This document shows, one piece after another, positions 53,206 to 61,382 of a stretch of DNA of 64,000 nucleotides. Origin of the DNA: Bacteroidota bacterium (GTDB taxonomy: Bacteria; Bacteroidota; Bacteroidia; Bacteroidales; Bacteroidaceae); contig JAFABG010000025.1 in assembly GCA_023426145.1 (NCBI GenBank), positions 262,532 through 326,531 on the forward strand, read 5' to 3'. The notes beneath the pieces were generated by a model. It searched no databases. It had not been told where the DNA came from and saw only the letters and a program-made list of their open reading frames with translations. Every line of letters starts with the position of its first letter. Position 1 is the first letter of the stretch. Position numbers and translations under genes: made by a program.

Positions 53206-53468
53206 ATCAATACGGATAATACGTATTTTCTAGTTCGAATTTATTCTAAACCAGAGAGACAAACATATAGCTTCTTCTAACAGAAAATCAGCTTTATTCA
53301 TATATTCAGCAATACAAAAGATAACTATATCTTACACATTCGCTATATATCCCCAACACATACCTCATATATCTCCTGCATGCAGCATATATACATCCTA
53401 CACGCAGGAGATATATATCCAACAACGCCTATACATTTGCCTCTCACGCAGCAGTGAGAGTACAAAAG
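53206..53468. repeat. Intergenic region with several inverted repeats
   Basis: No gene is seen here. ATATATCTCCTGC (53367-53379) is perfectly complementary to 53404-53416, with a CATGCAGCATATATACATCC-type A/T-rich loop. A second hairpin CTCTCAC/GTGAGAG lies at 53441-53460. The pyrimidine-rich ATATATCC motif recurs in the neighbourhood. The origin of this structure is unclear. Confidence 0.5.
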
Positions 53469-53512
53469 AAGCCGCAAATCCACTCTTGTCAAAAGAGAAG
53501 ATATTGCGGCTT
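53469..53512 (-). terminator. Terminator of metK
   Basis: AAGCCGCAA (53469-53477) pairs with TTGCGGCTT (53504-53512), and an inner CTCTT/AAGAG stem is also possible. On the minus strand a T-rich tract follows. It lies 46 bp after the metK stop. Confidence 0.75.
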
Positions 53513-53557
53513 ACTATTAAAATAAATAGCTGTAAAGCTACGCGCTGATTTTAATTA

Positions 53558-54850
53558 TTAAAGGCCGAAAGCGGCTTTGATCTTATCTACGTAGTCCAAT
53601 TTTTCCCACGTAAAGAGTTCCACTTCGAGTGTTTTTTCGCCATCGTAGCGTGAAGAGAAAGTCTTCGTCACCACTTGCGGTTCACGTCCCATATGTCCAT
53701 AGGCAGCTGTTTCCTGATAGATCGGATTACGAAGTTTCAGACGCTCTTCAATGGCCTTCGGACGAAGATCGAACAATTGATCAATGATACGAGCGATTTC
53801 ACCATCAGTCATCTTCACATGACCACGTCCGTAGGTATCTACGAAGATATTGATCGGACGCGCCACACCAATGGCATAGCTCACCTGCACCAACATTTCG
53901 TCGGCAACACCAGCTGCTACCATATTCTTAGCTATGTGACGAGCTGCATAAGCCGCGCTACGGTCTACCTTACTTGGGTCTTTACCCGAGAAGGCTCCAC
54001 CACCATGGGCTCCCTTACCACCGTAGGTATCTACAATGATCTTACGACCTGTAAGACCGGTATCTCCGTGAGGACCACCGATAACAAACTTGCCGGTTGG
54101 GTTCACATGATAAATGATCTGATCGTTGAACAATGCCAACACCTTGTCGTGATGAATAGATGCAACAACACGCGGCATCAGAATCTCCACCACATCACGG
54201 CGTATAACAGCCAACATTTCTTCATCCGCCTTAAGCTGTGCCTCAGCAGAGTCATCGGCTGGCTGAACGAAGTCATCATGTTGGGTAGAAACCACAATGG
54301 TATCGATGCGCACCGGAGTACCATTATCGTTATATTCAATCGTAACCTGGCTCTTTGCATCCGGACGAAGGTAGGTCATCACCTTTCCTTCACGACGGAT
54401 CTCGGCCAGCACCTGTAGAATGCGATGTGCCAAATCAAGTGAAAGCGGCATGTAATTTTCCGTCTCGTTCGTTGCATAGCCGAACATCATTCCCTGATCG
54501 CCAGCACCCTGTTCCATAGGATCTTGACGCTCAACTCCACGATTAATGTCGGGGCTTTGCTCATGAATGGCGGAAAGTACACCACAGGAGTTACTTTCGA
54601 ACATGTATTCTCCTTTTGTGTAGCCAATTTTGCTAATTACTTCACGTGCGATGAGTTGCAAATCAACGTACGCTTTCGTTTTCACTTCACCCGCTAGCAC
54701 TACTTGACCTGTAGTAACCAGTGTTTCGCAAGCTACTTTAGAACTGGGGTCGTAAGCCAACAGTTTGTCAAGCACGGCATCCGATATTTGATCGGCTACC
54801 TTGTCGGGGTGTCCTTCAGACACCGATTCGGATGTAAATAAATATCCCAT
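53558..54850 (-). CDS. metK: S-adenosylmethionine synthetase
   Basis: A 430-residue enzyme making SAM from methionine and ATP. The N-terminal ESVSEGHPDKVADQISDA, the central GAGDQGMMFGYA hexapeptide region, and GGPHGDTGLTGRKIIVDTYGG are all intact, as is GGGAFSGKDPSKVDRSAAYAAR. It is longer than the usual 380-400 residues because of insertions, as is common in Bacteroidota. The start at MGYLFTSESVSEG is clear. The mRNA leader is about 160 nt and structured (see the candidate riboswitch). It is divergent from a small membrane-protein gene. Confidence 0.97.
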   Translation of the reverse strand: MGYLFTSESVSEGHPDKVADQISDAVLDKLLAYDPSSKVACETLVTTGQVVLAGEVKTKAYVDLQLIAREVISKIGYTKGEYMFESNSCGVLSAIHEQSPDINRGVERQDPMEQGAGDQGMMFGYATNETENYMPLSLDLAHRILQVLAEIRREGKVMTYLRPDAKSQVTIEYNDNGTPVRIDTIVVSTQHDDFVQPADDSAEAQLKADEEMLAVIRRDVVEILMPRVVASIHHDKVLALFNDQIIYHVNPTGKFVIGGPHGDTGLTGRKIIVDTYGGKGAHGGGAFSGKDPSKVDRSAAYAARHIAKNMVAAGVADEMLVQVSYAIGVARPINIFVDTYGRGHVKMTDGEIARIIDQLFDLRPKAIEERLKLRNPIYQETAAYGHMGREPQVVTKTFSSRYDGEKTLEVELFTWEKLDYVDKIKAAFGL

Positions 54851-54939
54851 CTTTTTAAATTAAAGATTATAAATTGAAAATTAAAAATAGGAAAAATAAA
54901 GAAGGAGAGAGGAGAGAGCTGCAGAAAAGATTGCCCAAA

Positions 54940-55012
54940 AGGCGTCAGAAAGACGTGTTTTAGCATTTTTTTCCGTGGTTGCAAGCTGCTCAAATCTGTC
55001 CACACTTTCATT
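54940..55012 (-). promoter_or_regulatory. Structured metK leader, candidate SAM-responsive element
   Basis: In the RNA, GCAACC (complement of 54977-54982) is followed after 11 nt by TGCTAA (complement of 54960-54965). These two blocks in this order are hallmarks of the SAM-I riboswitch core. GTGTGG upstream (complement of 55000-55005) can pair with CCAC or ACAC segments, and a CGTC/GACG hairpin follows (54943-54955). The P3 helix expected between the two blocks is very short, so this may be a divergent variant or a chance resemblance. Confidence 0.4.
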
Positions 55013-55019
55013 TCAGGGG

Positions 55020-55027
55020 CAAAGATA
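55020..55027 (-). promoter_or_regulatory. -7 box of metK
   Basis: On the minus strand the sequence is TATCTTTG. It places transcription start near 55013, giving a leader of about 160 nt before the metK ATG. Confidence 0.6.
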
Positions 55028-55049
55028 AACATTATTCGGAGATTCTTTT

Positions 55050-55057
55050 TATCTTTG
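55050..55057 (+). promoter_or_regulatory. -7 box of the small membrane-protein gene
   Basis: TATCTTTG on the plus strand lies 30 bp before the ATG at 55087. It is divergent from the metK box, only 22 bp apart. Confidence 0.6.
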
Positions 55058-55086
55058 GTCACTGTTTAACATATAATATATTTAAA

Positions 55087-55281
55087 ATGGTTCTAAATAA
55101 CAGATTAAAAACGATCTTTTCATTATGTCTCTACATTGGTTTCACCATTGCCATCTATGCCATCGTGTGCCATTTCTTAAAGGTTGAATTTCAGGACATT
55201 CACCTGCTTTACGCTGTTCTTGTGGGGTGCATCGCTTACCTACCCAAATTCATTGCCGAAAGAATGGGCAAAAAGAAATAG
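55087..55281 (+). CDS. Small two-helix membrane protein
   Basis: A 64-residue protein with two predicted transmembrane helices (about residues 10-29 and 38-52) and a basic C-terminal tail (AERMGKKK). The frame is open from 54979, but that part overlaps the metK leader and promoter; the ATG at 55087 lies behind its own -7 box. No family is recognised. It is convergent with folK, whose stop lies 11 bp away. It is probably a real conserved small protein of unknown function. Confidence 0.65.
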   Translation: MVLNNRLKTIFSLCLYIGFTIAIYAIVCHFLKVEFQDIHLLYAVLVGCIAYLPKFIAERMGKKK

Positions 55282-55292
55282 AAACTACTTGA

Positions 55293-55775
55293 CTAACGCT
55301 CTAATCGTTCCAAAAGTTCTTTCATGCTTTTTTGCAGCACCGGATGAATCAATTCCGGAGCAATCTCTACCATGGGCTTCATAACGAAATCACGATCTGC
55401 CATCAGAGGGTGGGGGAGATTGAGCTCTGCTCCATTAGGAGAGGTAGTCGAAAGGATCAAATCATCATAGAGCAAGAGATCTAAGTCAATCAACCGATCG
55501 CTATAGATGCCACCCGCCGATTTATGCATGCGCCCTAAGGCACGTTCAATCTCTTGAGTTTGTTGCAACACCCCTAAAGGTAATAACAGGGTGTCAACGC
55601 ATGCTGCTGCATTTAGAAAGCTATGCTCGGATGAAAATCCCCACGGAGCAGTAACATAAAAAGCAGATAGGGAAATTACTTTCCCTATCTGCTCTTCTAT
55701 TTTTTGCAAGGCAGTCTGGAGATTCTGCTCTTTATCTCCCAAATTAGTGCCAAGACTGAGGTATACTTTCGCCAT
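55293..55775 (-). CDS. folK: 2-amino-4-hydroxy-6-hydroxymethyldihydropteridine diphosphokinase
   Basis: A 160-residue pyrophosphokinase of folate synthesis. It transfers pyrophosphate from ATP to 6-hydroxymethyl-7,8-dihydropterin. Landmarks are YLSLGTNLGDKEQNLQTAL (residues 4-22), FLNAAACVDT, the LGR loop followed by SDRLIDLDLLLYDD (the RxIDLDLL signature, about 92-105), and LPHPLMADRDFVMKPMVEIAP. Length is normal. It is the last gene of the minus-strand operon that starts with the methyltransferase gene at 60823. Confidence 0.96.
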   Translation of the reverse strand: MAKVYLSLGTNLGDKEQNLQTALQKIEEQIGKVISLSAFYVTAPWGFSSEHSFLNAAACVDTLLLPLGVLQQTQEIERALGRMHKSAGGIYSDRLIDLDLLLYDDLILSTTSPNGAELNLPHPLMADRDFVMKPMVEIAPELIHPVLQKSMKELLERLER

Positions 55776-55803
55776 TTCTCGTTTATCCTATTCTTGCTCT
55801 CGA

Positions 55804-56124
55804 CTAGCTATTAGGCAGGAAGAATTCGACCTTGCGACATTGCGGACATACATATAAATTGAACGCTTCACGATGCTGAAACAGCTCAAAAAAACTACCT
55901 AAAGCGCCTATTCGCGATCCTTCATGAAAGTCATACTGACCAACATAGGTCATTGGAACCTGACAGCGTAAACACTCAATGGTTCGAACACCTTTATCGT
56001 TCTCGTCATTCTTCTCTTCCGAATCCATAGCTAAGATCTCACCATCCGGGAAACTGTAATTGCAGTTCCAACAGATATCAAAATTATCTTCTACTTCTTC
56101 GTGGCATTTAGGACAAATCTTCAT
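55804..56124 (-). CDS. Small zinc-ribbon protein
   Basis: A 106-residue soluble protein with two zinc-ribbon-like parts: CPKC...CWNC (residues 4-7 and 19-22) and, after an acidic linker, ECLRC...VCPQC (about 51-55 and 93-96). The middle contains a signal-transducer-like DUF2007 flavour, but no firm family can be named. It lies 17 bp after queA and 28 bp before folK in the operon. It could be an adaptor or nucleic-acid-binding protein; no function is assigned. Confidence 0.75.
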   Translation of the reverse strand: MKICPKCHEEVEDNFDICWNCNYSFPDGEILAMDSEEKNDENDKGVRTIECLRCQVPMTYVGQYDFHEGSRIGALGSFFELFQHREAFNLYVCPQCRKVEFFLPNS

Positions 56125-56141
56125 AGCTACCTCACTTTCAT

Positions 56142-57200
56142 TTATTTATCAAGAATCAACATAGCGTCACCATAGGTACCGAAACGATAGCCTTCTTTCA
56201 AGGCGATGTGATAGGCATCCATCACTTGATCATAACCACCGAAAGCGGCAACGATCATCAAAAGTGTAGACAGCGGCATGTGGAAGTTGGAAATCATTGA
56301 GTTAGCTACAGTGAACTCATAGGGAGGGAAGATGAACTTATTGGTCCAGCCTTCAAACTCCTTGAGGTGTCCGTCGGTGCTAACTGCACTTTCAATGGCA
56401 CGCATCACAGTTGTACCTACTGCACACACGTTATGCCCTTTATCTTTAGCGCCATTCACTGCATTCACCGCTTTTGTATTGACTACCATCTGCTCTGAGT
56501 CCATCTTGTGCTTCGTGAGGTCTTCCACATCAATATCGCGGAAGTTACCCAAACCGGCATGCAAGGTGATATATGCAAAATCTACGCCTTTGATTTCCAA
56601 GCGTTTCATCAATTCACGACTAAAGTGCAAACTAGCTGTAGGAGCAGTTACCGCACCCTCGTTTTTGGCAAAGATAGACTGAAAACGATCTGCATCTTCT
56701 GGTTCTACAGGACGGTTGATGATGGAGTGGGGCAGTGGAGTCTCACCCAAAGCATAAAGTGCTTTCTTAAATTCATCGTGTGGTCCGTCGTAAAGGAAAC
56801 GGAGGGTACGACCACGTGAAGTGGTATTATCAATCACCTCAGCTACCATAGAATCGTCGGCGCCAAAATAGAGCTTATTACCAATACGAATCTTACGAGC
56901 CGGATCAACCAGCACATCCCATAAACGCAATTCTTCGTTCAATTCACGCAACAAGAACACCTCAATACGCGCACCAGTCTTCTCTTTATTTCCATAAAGA
57001 CGAGCCGGAAACACCTTTGTATCGTTGAAGATAAATACGTCCTTATCATCAAAGTAGTTCAACACATCCTTGAACATCTTGTGTTCAATCTCTCCGCTAC
57101 GACGGTGCAACACCATCAAACGCGACTCATCTCTGTACTTCGTAGGATGCAAAGCGATTTTATCCTCGGGTAACTTAAATTTGAATTGTGATAGCTTCAT
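56142..57200 (-). CDS. queA: S-adenosylmethionine:tRNA ribosyltransferase-isomerase
   Basis: A 352-residue enzyme that transfers and isomerises the ribosyl group of SAM onto preQ1 in tRNA, forming epoxyqueuosine. Family segments include LPEDKIALHPTKYRDESRLMVL (N-terminal), FIFNDTKVFPARLYG, APTASLHFSRELMKRL, and the C-terminal NFHMPLSTLLMIVAAFGG. Length is normal. It is 17 bp behind truB. QueG, which acts next, is encoded at 33594-34559. Confidence 0.97.
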   Translation of the reverse strand: MKLSQFKFKLPEDKIALHPTKYRDESRLMVLHRRSGEIEHKMFKDVLNYFDDKDVFIFNDTKVFPARLYGNKEKTGARIEVFLLRELNEELRLWDVLVDPARKIRIGNKLYFGADDSMVAEVIDNTTSRGRTLRFLYDGPHDEFKKALYALGETPLPHSIINRPVEPEDADRFQSIFAKNEGAVTAPTASLHFSRELMKRLEIKGVDFAYITLHAGLGNFRDIDVEDLTKHKMDSEQMVVNTKAVNAVNGAKDKGHNVCAVGTTVMRAIESAVSTDGHLKEFEGWTNKFIFPPYEFTVANSMISNFHMPLSTLLMIVAAFGGYDQVMDAYHIALKEGYRFGTYGDAMLILDK

Positions 57201-57217
57201 ATCTATTCCTTATTACG

Positions 57218-57940
57218 TTAATTATTTTCTTCATCTATTTCTATCTCTTGCTGGTCGGCCCATTCTTTAAAATGCTCTGGATCCAGGCAGTCTTCCAAGC
57301 GAACTTCTCCTACACGGGTACGGATAAGCCCTGTGAGATGAGCTCCGCTATGCAGAGCCTCACCAATGTCACGTGCCAACGCACGTATATACGTTCCTTT
57401 GCTACACACCACACGAATACGAACCATGGGTTCCGGATCATCTAGCCGACATTCAAGCAATTCAATCTCGTCAATGACAAGCTGCTTGGGCTTCAATTCC
57501 ACTTCTTGCCCTTTACGAGCCAATTCATAAGCACGCTTACCTTCTACCATGCAGGCAGAAAAAGCAGGTGGAACTTGTTCTATGGCACCAATAAACTGCT
57601 TCAACGTCTCTTCCAACAACTCGCGCGTGATATGCGCTGTGGGGTAGGTGGCATCAATTTCGTGTTCCAAATCGTAGGAGGGGGTAGTGGCGCCTAGACG
57701 GAGCGTAGCCACATATTCCTTCGTGTGATACTGAAACTCTTCGATTCGCTTCGTTGCCTTACCGGTGCAAACAATCATCACCCCCGTTGCCAGAGGATCA
57801 AGCGTTCCGGCATGGCCTACTTTAAGTTTTTTCACCCCCATCCGACGACAAATATGATAGCGGGCATGTCCCACCACTTTAAATGAAGTCCATCCAAGAG
57901 GTTTATTAAAAAACAATACTTCTCCTTTTTTAAAATTCAT
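57218..57940 (-). CDS. truB: tRNA pseudouridine-55 synthase
   Basis: A 240-residue pseudouridine synthase acting on U55 of the tRNA T-loop. The catalytic region is KVGHAGTLDPLATGVMIVCTGKATK, with the catalytic Asp in GTLDP (about residues 40-44). The N-terminal FNKPLGWTSFKVV and the central FIGAIEQVPPAFSACMVEGKRAYELAR are typical. The frame is open to 57979, but that part lies within uppP; the ATG at 57940 overlaps the uppP stop, indicating coupled translation. Confidence 0.96.
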   Translation of the reverse strand: MNFKKGEVLFFNKPLGWTSFKVVGHARYHICRRMGVKKLKVGHAGTLDPLATGVMIVCTGKATKRIEEFQYHTKEYVATLRLGATTPSYDLEHEIDATYPTAHITRELLEETLKQFIGAIEQVPPAFSACMVEGKRAYELARKGQEVELKPKQLVIDEIELLECRLDDPEPMVRIRVVCSKGTYIRALARDIGEALHSGAHLTGLIRTRVGEVRLEDCLDPEHFKEWADQQEIEIDEENN

Positions 57941-58731
57941 CAGCTCAATATAATCGTTACTAATCCAGCTATTGCACAATAAATGGCAAAGTAGATCAGT
58001 TTTCCTTTCTTCACAATATTAATCATCCACTTACAAGCTAGACAGCCTGCCACAAATGCTGCTATAAAACCCACGATAAGCGACAACGCAGGGATATTTC
58101 CCACCACGTCTTGCCCTTTCATCATCTTCAATGTATCCAGCAAAGCTTCACCAAGAATGGGAGGAATCACCATCAGAAAAGAGAACTGTGCCAACTTCGC
58201 TTTATTATCGCCCAACAAAAGACCAGTAGCTATAGTTGAACCGGAACGAGATAAACCCGGCATCACGGCACATGCTTGCGCTATACCAATGATAAAGGCA
58301 TCTTTCATTGAGATTTTATCCTTCTGACGAGGTTTGTAATAGTAAGAGAAGGCCAGCAACCCAGCAGTGAGCAACAACATGCAACCCACAATTAGCAGTC
58401 CTGAACCGAAGATCTCTTCCACATAATCCTTCAAAAACACACCGACAATAGCAATTGGTATCATTGAAACGATGATGTTCATTACATAACGTGTCTCATC
58501 GTTCATCTTGAACTTAAACAGTCCCTTGAAAATCCAATCAATCTCTTTCCATAAGATAACAAGCGTACTGCACACGGTAGCTACGTGCACTACAATTGTG
58601 AATGCCAAATTCTCTTCACCTTGTACCCCAAATAATGCAGAACCGATGGCCAAATGACCACTGCTACTCACAGGCAAATACTCTGTTAATCCCTGAATCA
58701 AGCCAAGGATAAGTGCTTCTAACCAATTCAT
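57940..58731 (-). CDS. uppP: Undecaprenyl-diphosphatase UppP (BacA)
   Basis: A 263-residue multi-pass membrane phosphatase recycling undecaprenyl diphosphate, the lipid carrier of cell-wall synthesis. The signatures are ALILGLIQGLTEYLPVSSSGHLAIG (residues 5-29), containing the catalytic Glu and Ser, and PGLSRSGSTIATGLLLG (about 156-172). Length is normal, with about eight helices. It lies between the DUF3098 gene and truB in the operon. Confidence 0.97.
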   Translation of the reverse strand: MNWLEALILGLIQGLTEYLPVSSSGHLAIGSALFGVQGEENLAFTIVVHVATVCSTLVILWKEIDWIFKGLFKFKMNDETRYVMNIIVSMIPIAIVGVFLKDYVEEIFGSGLLIVGCMLLLTAGLLAFSYYYKPRQKDKISMKDAFIIGIAQACAVMPGLSRSGSTIATGLLLGDNKAKLAQFSFLMVIPPILGEALLDTLKMMKGQDVVGNIPALSLIVGFIAAFVAGCLACKWMINIVKKGKLIYFAIYCAIAGLVTIILS

Positions 58732-58756
58732 TGCTTATTTATTACTTTTACAGTTT

Positions 58757-58990
58757 TTACTCTTTTACCTTAGGTTTACGCAATACAGCGTAGATCATAG
58801 ACAGAAAACCGAATAGGCAAACCACTGGCGCTACCTTAATTCTGCGTACACTGAAAATATCGGGTTCGAAAATCTTTTCGGACGATGAAGGACCCGTCAT
58901 CAATAAAAAGCCGATAATAACTATCGCCATTCCTATTGCGAGCAAGATAAAGTTTACTTTATCAAAGGCAAATTTCTGCTTGTCTGACAT
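58757..58990 (-). CDS. DUF3098 family small membrane protein
   Basis: A 77-residue protein with two transmembrane helices (about residues 13-33 and 52-68) and a conserved middle with PDIFSVRRIKVAP. It matches DUF3098, a Bacteroidota family consistently encoded between ftsX and uppP. Function is unknown; the location suggests an envelope or division role. It lies 25 bp before uppP and 48 bp after ftsX. Confidence 0.88.
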   Translation of the reverse strand: MSDKQKFAFDKVNFILLAIGMAIVIIGFLLMTGPSSSEKIFEPDIFSVRRIKVAPVVCLFGFLSMIYAVLRKPKVKE

Positions 58991-59038
58991 AAGTTTATTT
59001 TGTTTCTGGTTACTAATTCTGACTTATACGTTATTCTC

Positions 59039-59920
59039 TTAAATGTAATACAAGGTGTTCGCCCTCATTTTCAGATATTTATTAATAGAAAGGTAAGCGC
59101 ACAACCAAGTGATCAAGATTCCAAACACCAGCACACTGCCACACACGATAAGCATCACTTGCGGAGTGATGACTTCAACCAACTCTTCTTCATACGAGAC
59201 CGCCCAATAAGCCGTTCCCATCAACACCGTATCGGCAAGCATACCTGCCAAAACTCCACTCCACACATTCTTTCGTAGAAAAGGGCCTCGAATGAAACTC
59301 CAGCTTGCCCCCACCAACTTCATGGTGTGAATCAAAAAACGCTTCGAATAAATGGCTAGCCGAATAGTATTATTAATCAAGGCAAATGAAATGAAAGTGA
59401 GTACAACGGCCAATGAAAGCAACACAAGCGTAATGTTACGTATGTTCTCATTAACCGCATCGATGAGTTCTTTTCGATAGAGCACATCCTGAATATTGGA
59501 ATTCTTCTTAATCAGTTTTTCTATTTTTGCTATGCTGTCGGAATTAGCATAAGCGGAATGAAGTTTGATTTCGAGTGAAGCAGTAAAAGGATTATAGCCC
59601 AGAAACTCTTCAGGGTCAGTGCCCATAGCTTCAGTCTGTTCCTTCAAAGCCTCTTTTTTAGAGATGTATTCGGATTCTTTCACGAATGGCTCTTGACTGA
59701 GTTTCTGCTGAAACTTCAATATATCAGGCTCTTTCATATCGTCACTGATGAGAACGGAAAAACTAATGTTTTCACGTACATAGACGGAGAGATTGTGAGC
59801 CGTAAGAACAAAGAACACAACAAGGCCCAAAAGCAATAGCACCAATGTCGTACTGATACTGGATGTTATGAATTGCATGTCGAACAGCGATCTCGACTTG
59901 TACCTGTTATTGTTTCCCAT
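59039..59920 (-). CDS. ftsX: Cell-division protein FtsX
   Basis: A 293-residue membrane protein of the FtsEX complex, which links division to peptidoglycan hydrolase activation. It has an N-terminal cytoplasmic stretch, a first helix (about residues 21-42), a periplasmic domain (about 43-165, LSVYVRENISFSVLISDDM and KESEYISKKEALKEQ), and three further helices including an FtsX-domain region (NTIRLAIYSKRFLIHTMKLVGAS). ftsE is not adjacent. It lies 3 bp after the methyltransferase gene. Confidence 0.92.
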   Translation of the reverse strand: MGNNNRYKSRSLFDMQFITSSISTTLVLLLLGLVVFFVLTAHNLSVYVRENISFSVLISDDMKEPDILKFQQKLSQEPFVKESEYISKKEALKEQTEAMGTDPEEFLGYNPFTASLEIKLHSAYANSDSIAKIEKLIKKNSNIQDVLYRKELIDAVNENIRNITLVLLSLAVVLTFISFALINNTIRLAIYSKRFLIHTMKLVGASWSFIRGPFLRKNVWSGVLAGMLADTVLMGTAYWAVSYEEELVEVITPQVMLIVCGSVLVFGILITWLCAYLSINKYLKMRANTLYYI

Positions 59921-59923
59921 ACT

Positions 59924-60823
59924 TTATCGTTTTTTGCGGAATACATAAATCATCGAACTACTCTGCTCTTTGCGCGCCAAGGCGCTGAACCAGGCAAGCG
60001 TTCCTGCATACATCCCCTTAAGAAAACTCCACGAACTGCCCCGATGTTTCTCGCTCAGCATCGACACATAGAATGCATCGAAGGGCATTGGATGGCGTGC
60101 TGCCATGATGAACCCATGGCGAGAAGCCAATTTTTGTATAGTAGCAGGGGTAAAATGCCAGAGATGACGAGGGACGTCATAGGCCGCCCAATATTGTTCA
60201 TACCGTTTAGCATCAAAAGAAGAGCAGTTTGGCACAGCCACAATGAGTATGCCCGTATCCCGGAGTTGCTCCCTAAGCATTTCCCATGTTTCATTCAGGT
60301 GCTCCAAATGCTCCATCACATGCCAAAGGGTAATGACATCAAAACTTGCAGGAGCAAACTCTTTCAACTCCGATTCGGGCTTCACGTCCAAATCGAAATG
60401 CGCTTTAGCGAAAGTACGTGCCTGCTGACTTTTCTCAACAGCCTCCACTCTCCAGCCACGACGTGCCATGGTATTGGCAAAATAACCGGTACCAGTACCA
60501 ATATCAAGCAGACGCCCTTTTTTCCGATGAGATTCTTTACTCACCAATCGAGCCTTTCGAGCAAGCATGTAGGATCGTACGTAATGATAAATCGTGTTCA
60601 TCGCGCCCTTGCGCGTATCGGTGTGAGAAATATAGTCGGGTACTTCGTAATATTTGCCAATCTCAGCTTCTACAGGTACGCCTTGAGTAAACGTAAACCC
60701 ACAGTCCTCACACGAGCACAGTTCAAACTGTTCGCCTGAAGCGTAAAAATCCGTACATGCCATGACGTGTTTCAAGTGCGCACCGCCACACACCGGACAA
60801 GCATTTATAGTGAGTCTCTTCAT
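59924..60823 (-). CDS. Class I SAM-dependent methyltransferase with N-terminal zinc ribbon
   Basis: A 299-residue protein. The N-terminus has a zinc-binding CPVCGG...CSCEDCGF pair (about residues 8-41). The methyltransferase domain follows with LLDIGTGTGYFANTMARRG (SAM motif I, about 105-123), ITLWHVMEHLEHLNETWEML and ILIVAVPNCSSFDAKRYEQYW. This is the architecture of methyltransferases acting on small molecules or cell-surface glycans; no substrate can be named. The frame is open to 60898, but the ATG at 60823 begins the conserved sequence. It heads the ftsX-uppP-truB-queA-folK operon. Confidence 0.85.
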   Translation of the reverse strand: MKRLTINACPVCGGAHLKHVMACTDFYASGEQFELCSCEDCGFTFTQGVPVEAEIGKYYEVPDYISHTDTRKGAMNTIYHYVRSYMLARKARLVSKESHRKKGRLLDIGTGTGYFANTMARRGWRVEAVEKSQQARTFAKAHFDLDVKPESELKEFAPASFDVITLWHVMEHLEHLNETWEMLREQLRDTGILIVAVPNCSSFDAKRYEQYWAAYDVPRHLWHFTPATIQKLASRHGFIMAARHPMPFDAFYVSMLSEKHRGSSWSFLKGMYAGTLAWFSALARKEQSSSMIYVFRKKR

Positions 60824-60898
60824 TAATTTATAAGCAAAATTAAGTGTTGCCTCGAAACACAAGACAACACTATTCCCGAATTTGGTGCAAAGAAACAA

Positions 60899-61332
60899 AT
60901 AAAAAGTGATGGATATGGCTTTCGTTAAGTACTTTTAATAATATAACCTTACTCTATGCTTTGTTCACCTGTGCACACTAAACAAAAAGCACCTATACTA
61001 ACATGCTGTATCGGAGATAATAGAAATCGAAAAGAACCCTGACACAGAATTGTTTATAATTCCCCATCAGGGTAATAACTAAATCACATTACAAAATGAC
61101 AAGTCCATACTAGATCAATAATCCCCAATGTAATTTTAATCACCATTTAAAAAAGCGACATATTCGTTCTTATTTATCATATACCTCTTTATTGTAGACA
61201 TACCTTATTCTCGTTGATAAAGAGTCTTGTTATAAACTGCAATAAAGCACGTCGTTATGTATTTCTAAAACACATATAACTAATAACGTACGCAGCATAA
61301 TATCATGTTCTTATTATTGTTTATAAACAGAA
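60899..61332. other. AT-rich intergenic region beside the Rhs remnant
   Basis: About 430 bp with no credible gene. Near its left end a hairpin ACCCTGA/TCAGGGT (61036-61073) repeats the core and flanks of the terminator at 61333-61374. The sequence between the two hairpins is AT-rich and contains only a 21-codon frame. It may be a decayed remnant of an earlier Rhs cassette. Confidence 0.4.
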
Positions 61333-61374
61333 ACTACCCTGACAAATAAGCTTCGTAACTTATGTCAGGGTAGT
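61333..61374 (-). terminator. Terminator of the Rhs-tail/membrane-protein unit
   Basis: ACTACCCTGACA (61333-61344) pairs perfectly with 61363-61374, and an inner ATAAG/CTTAT match lengthens the stem. It begins 8 bp after the stop of the small membrane-protein gene. The T tract on the minus strand is short. Confidence 0.65.
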
Positions 61375-61382
61375 TATTAAAT

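Noticed and set aside
53142..53210. N-terminal extension of the LOG gene
   Set aside because: The promoter lies within this part, and conserved family sequence begins at the ATG at 53141.
53675..54418. 247-codon plus-strand frame inside metK
   Set aside because: It is antisense to intact metK motifs, and no promoter or start context was seen.
59873..60739. 288-codon plus-strand frame across the methyltransferase gene
   Set aside because: It is antisense to a clear SAM-dependent methyltransferase and ftsX start, with no domain in the translation.
61136..61201. 21-codon minus-strand frame in the intergenic region beside the Rhs remnant
   Set aside because: It is too short to support and has no family match or conserved context. 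It was kept only as a possible trace of a decayed cassette.
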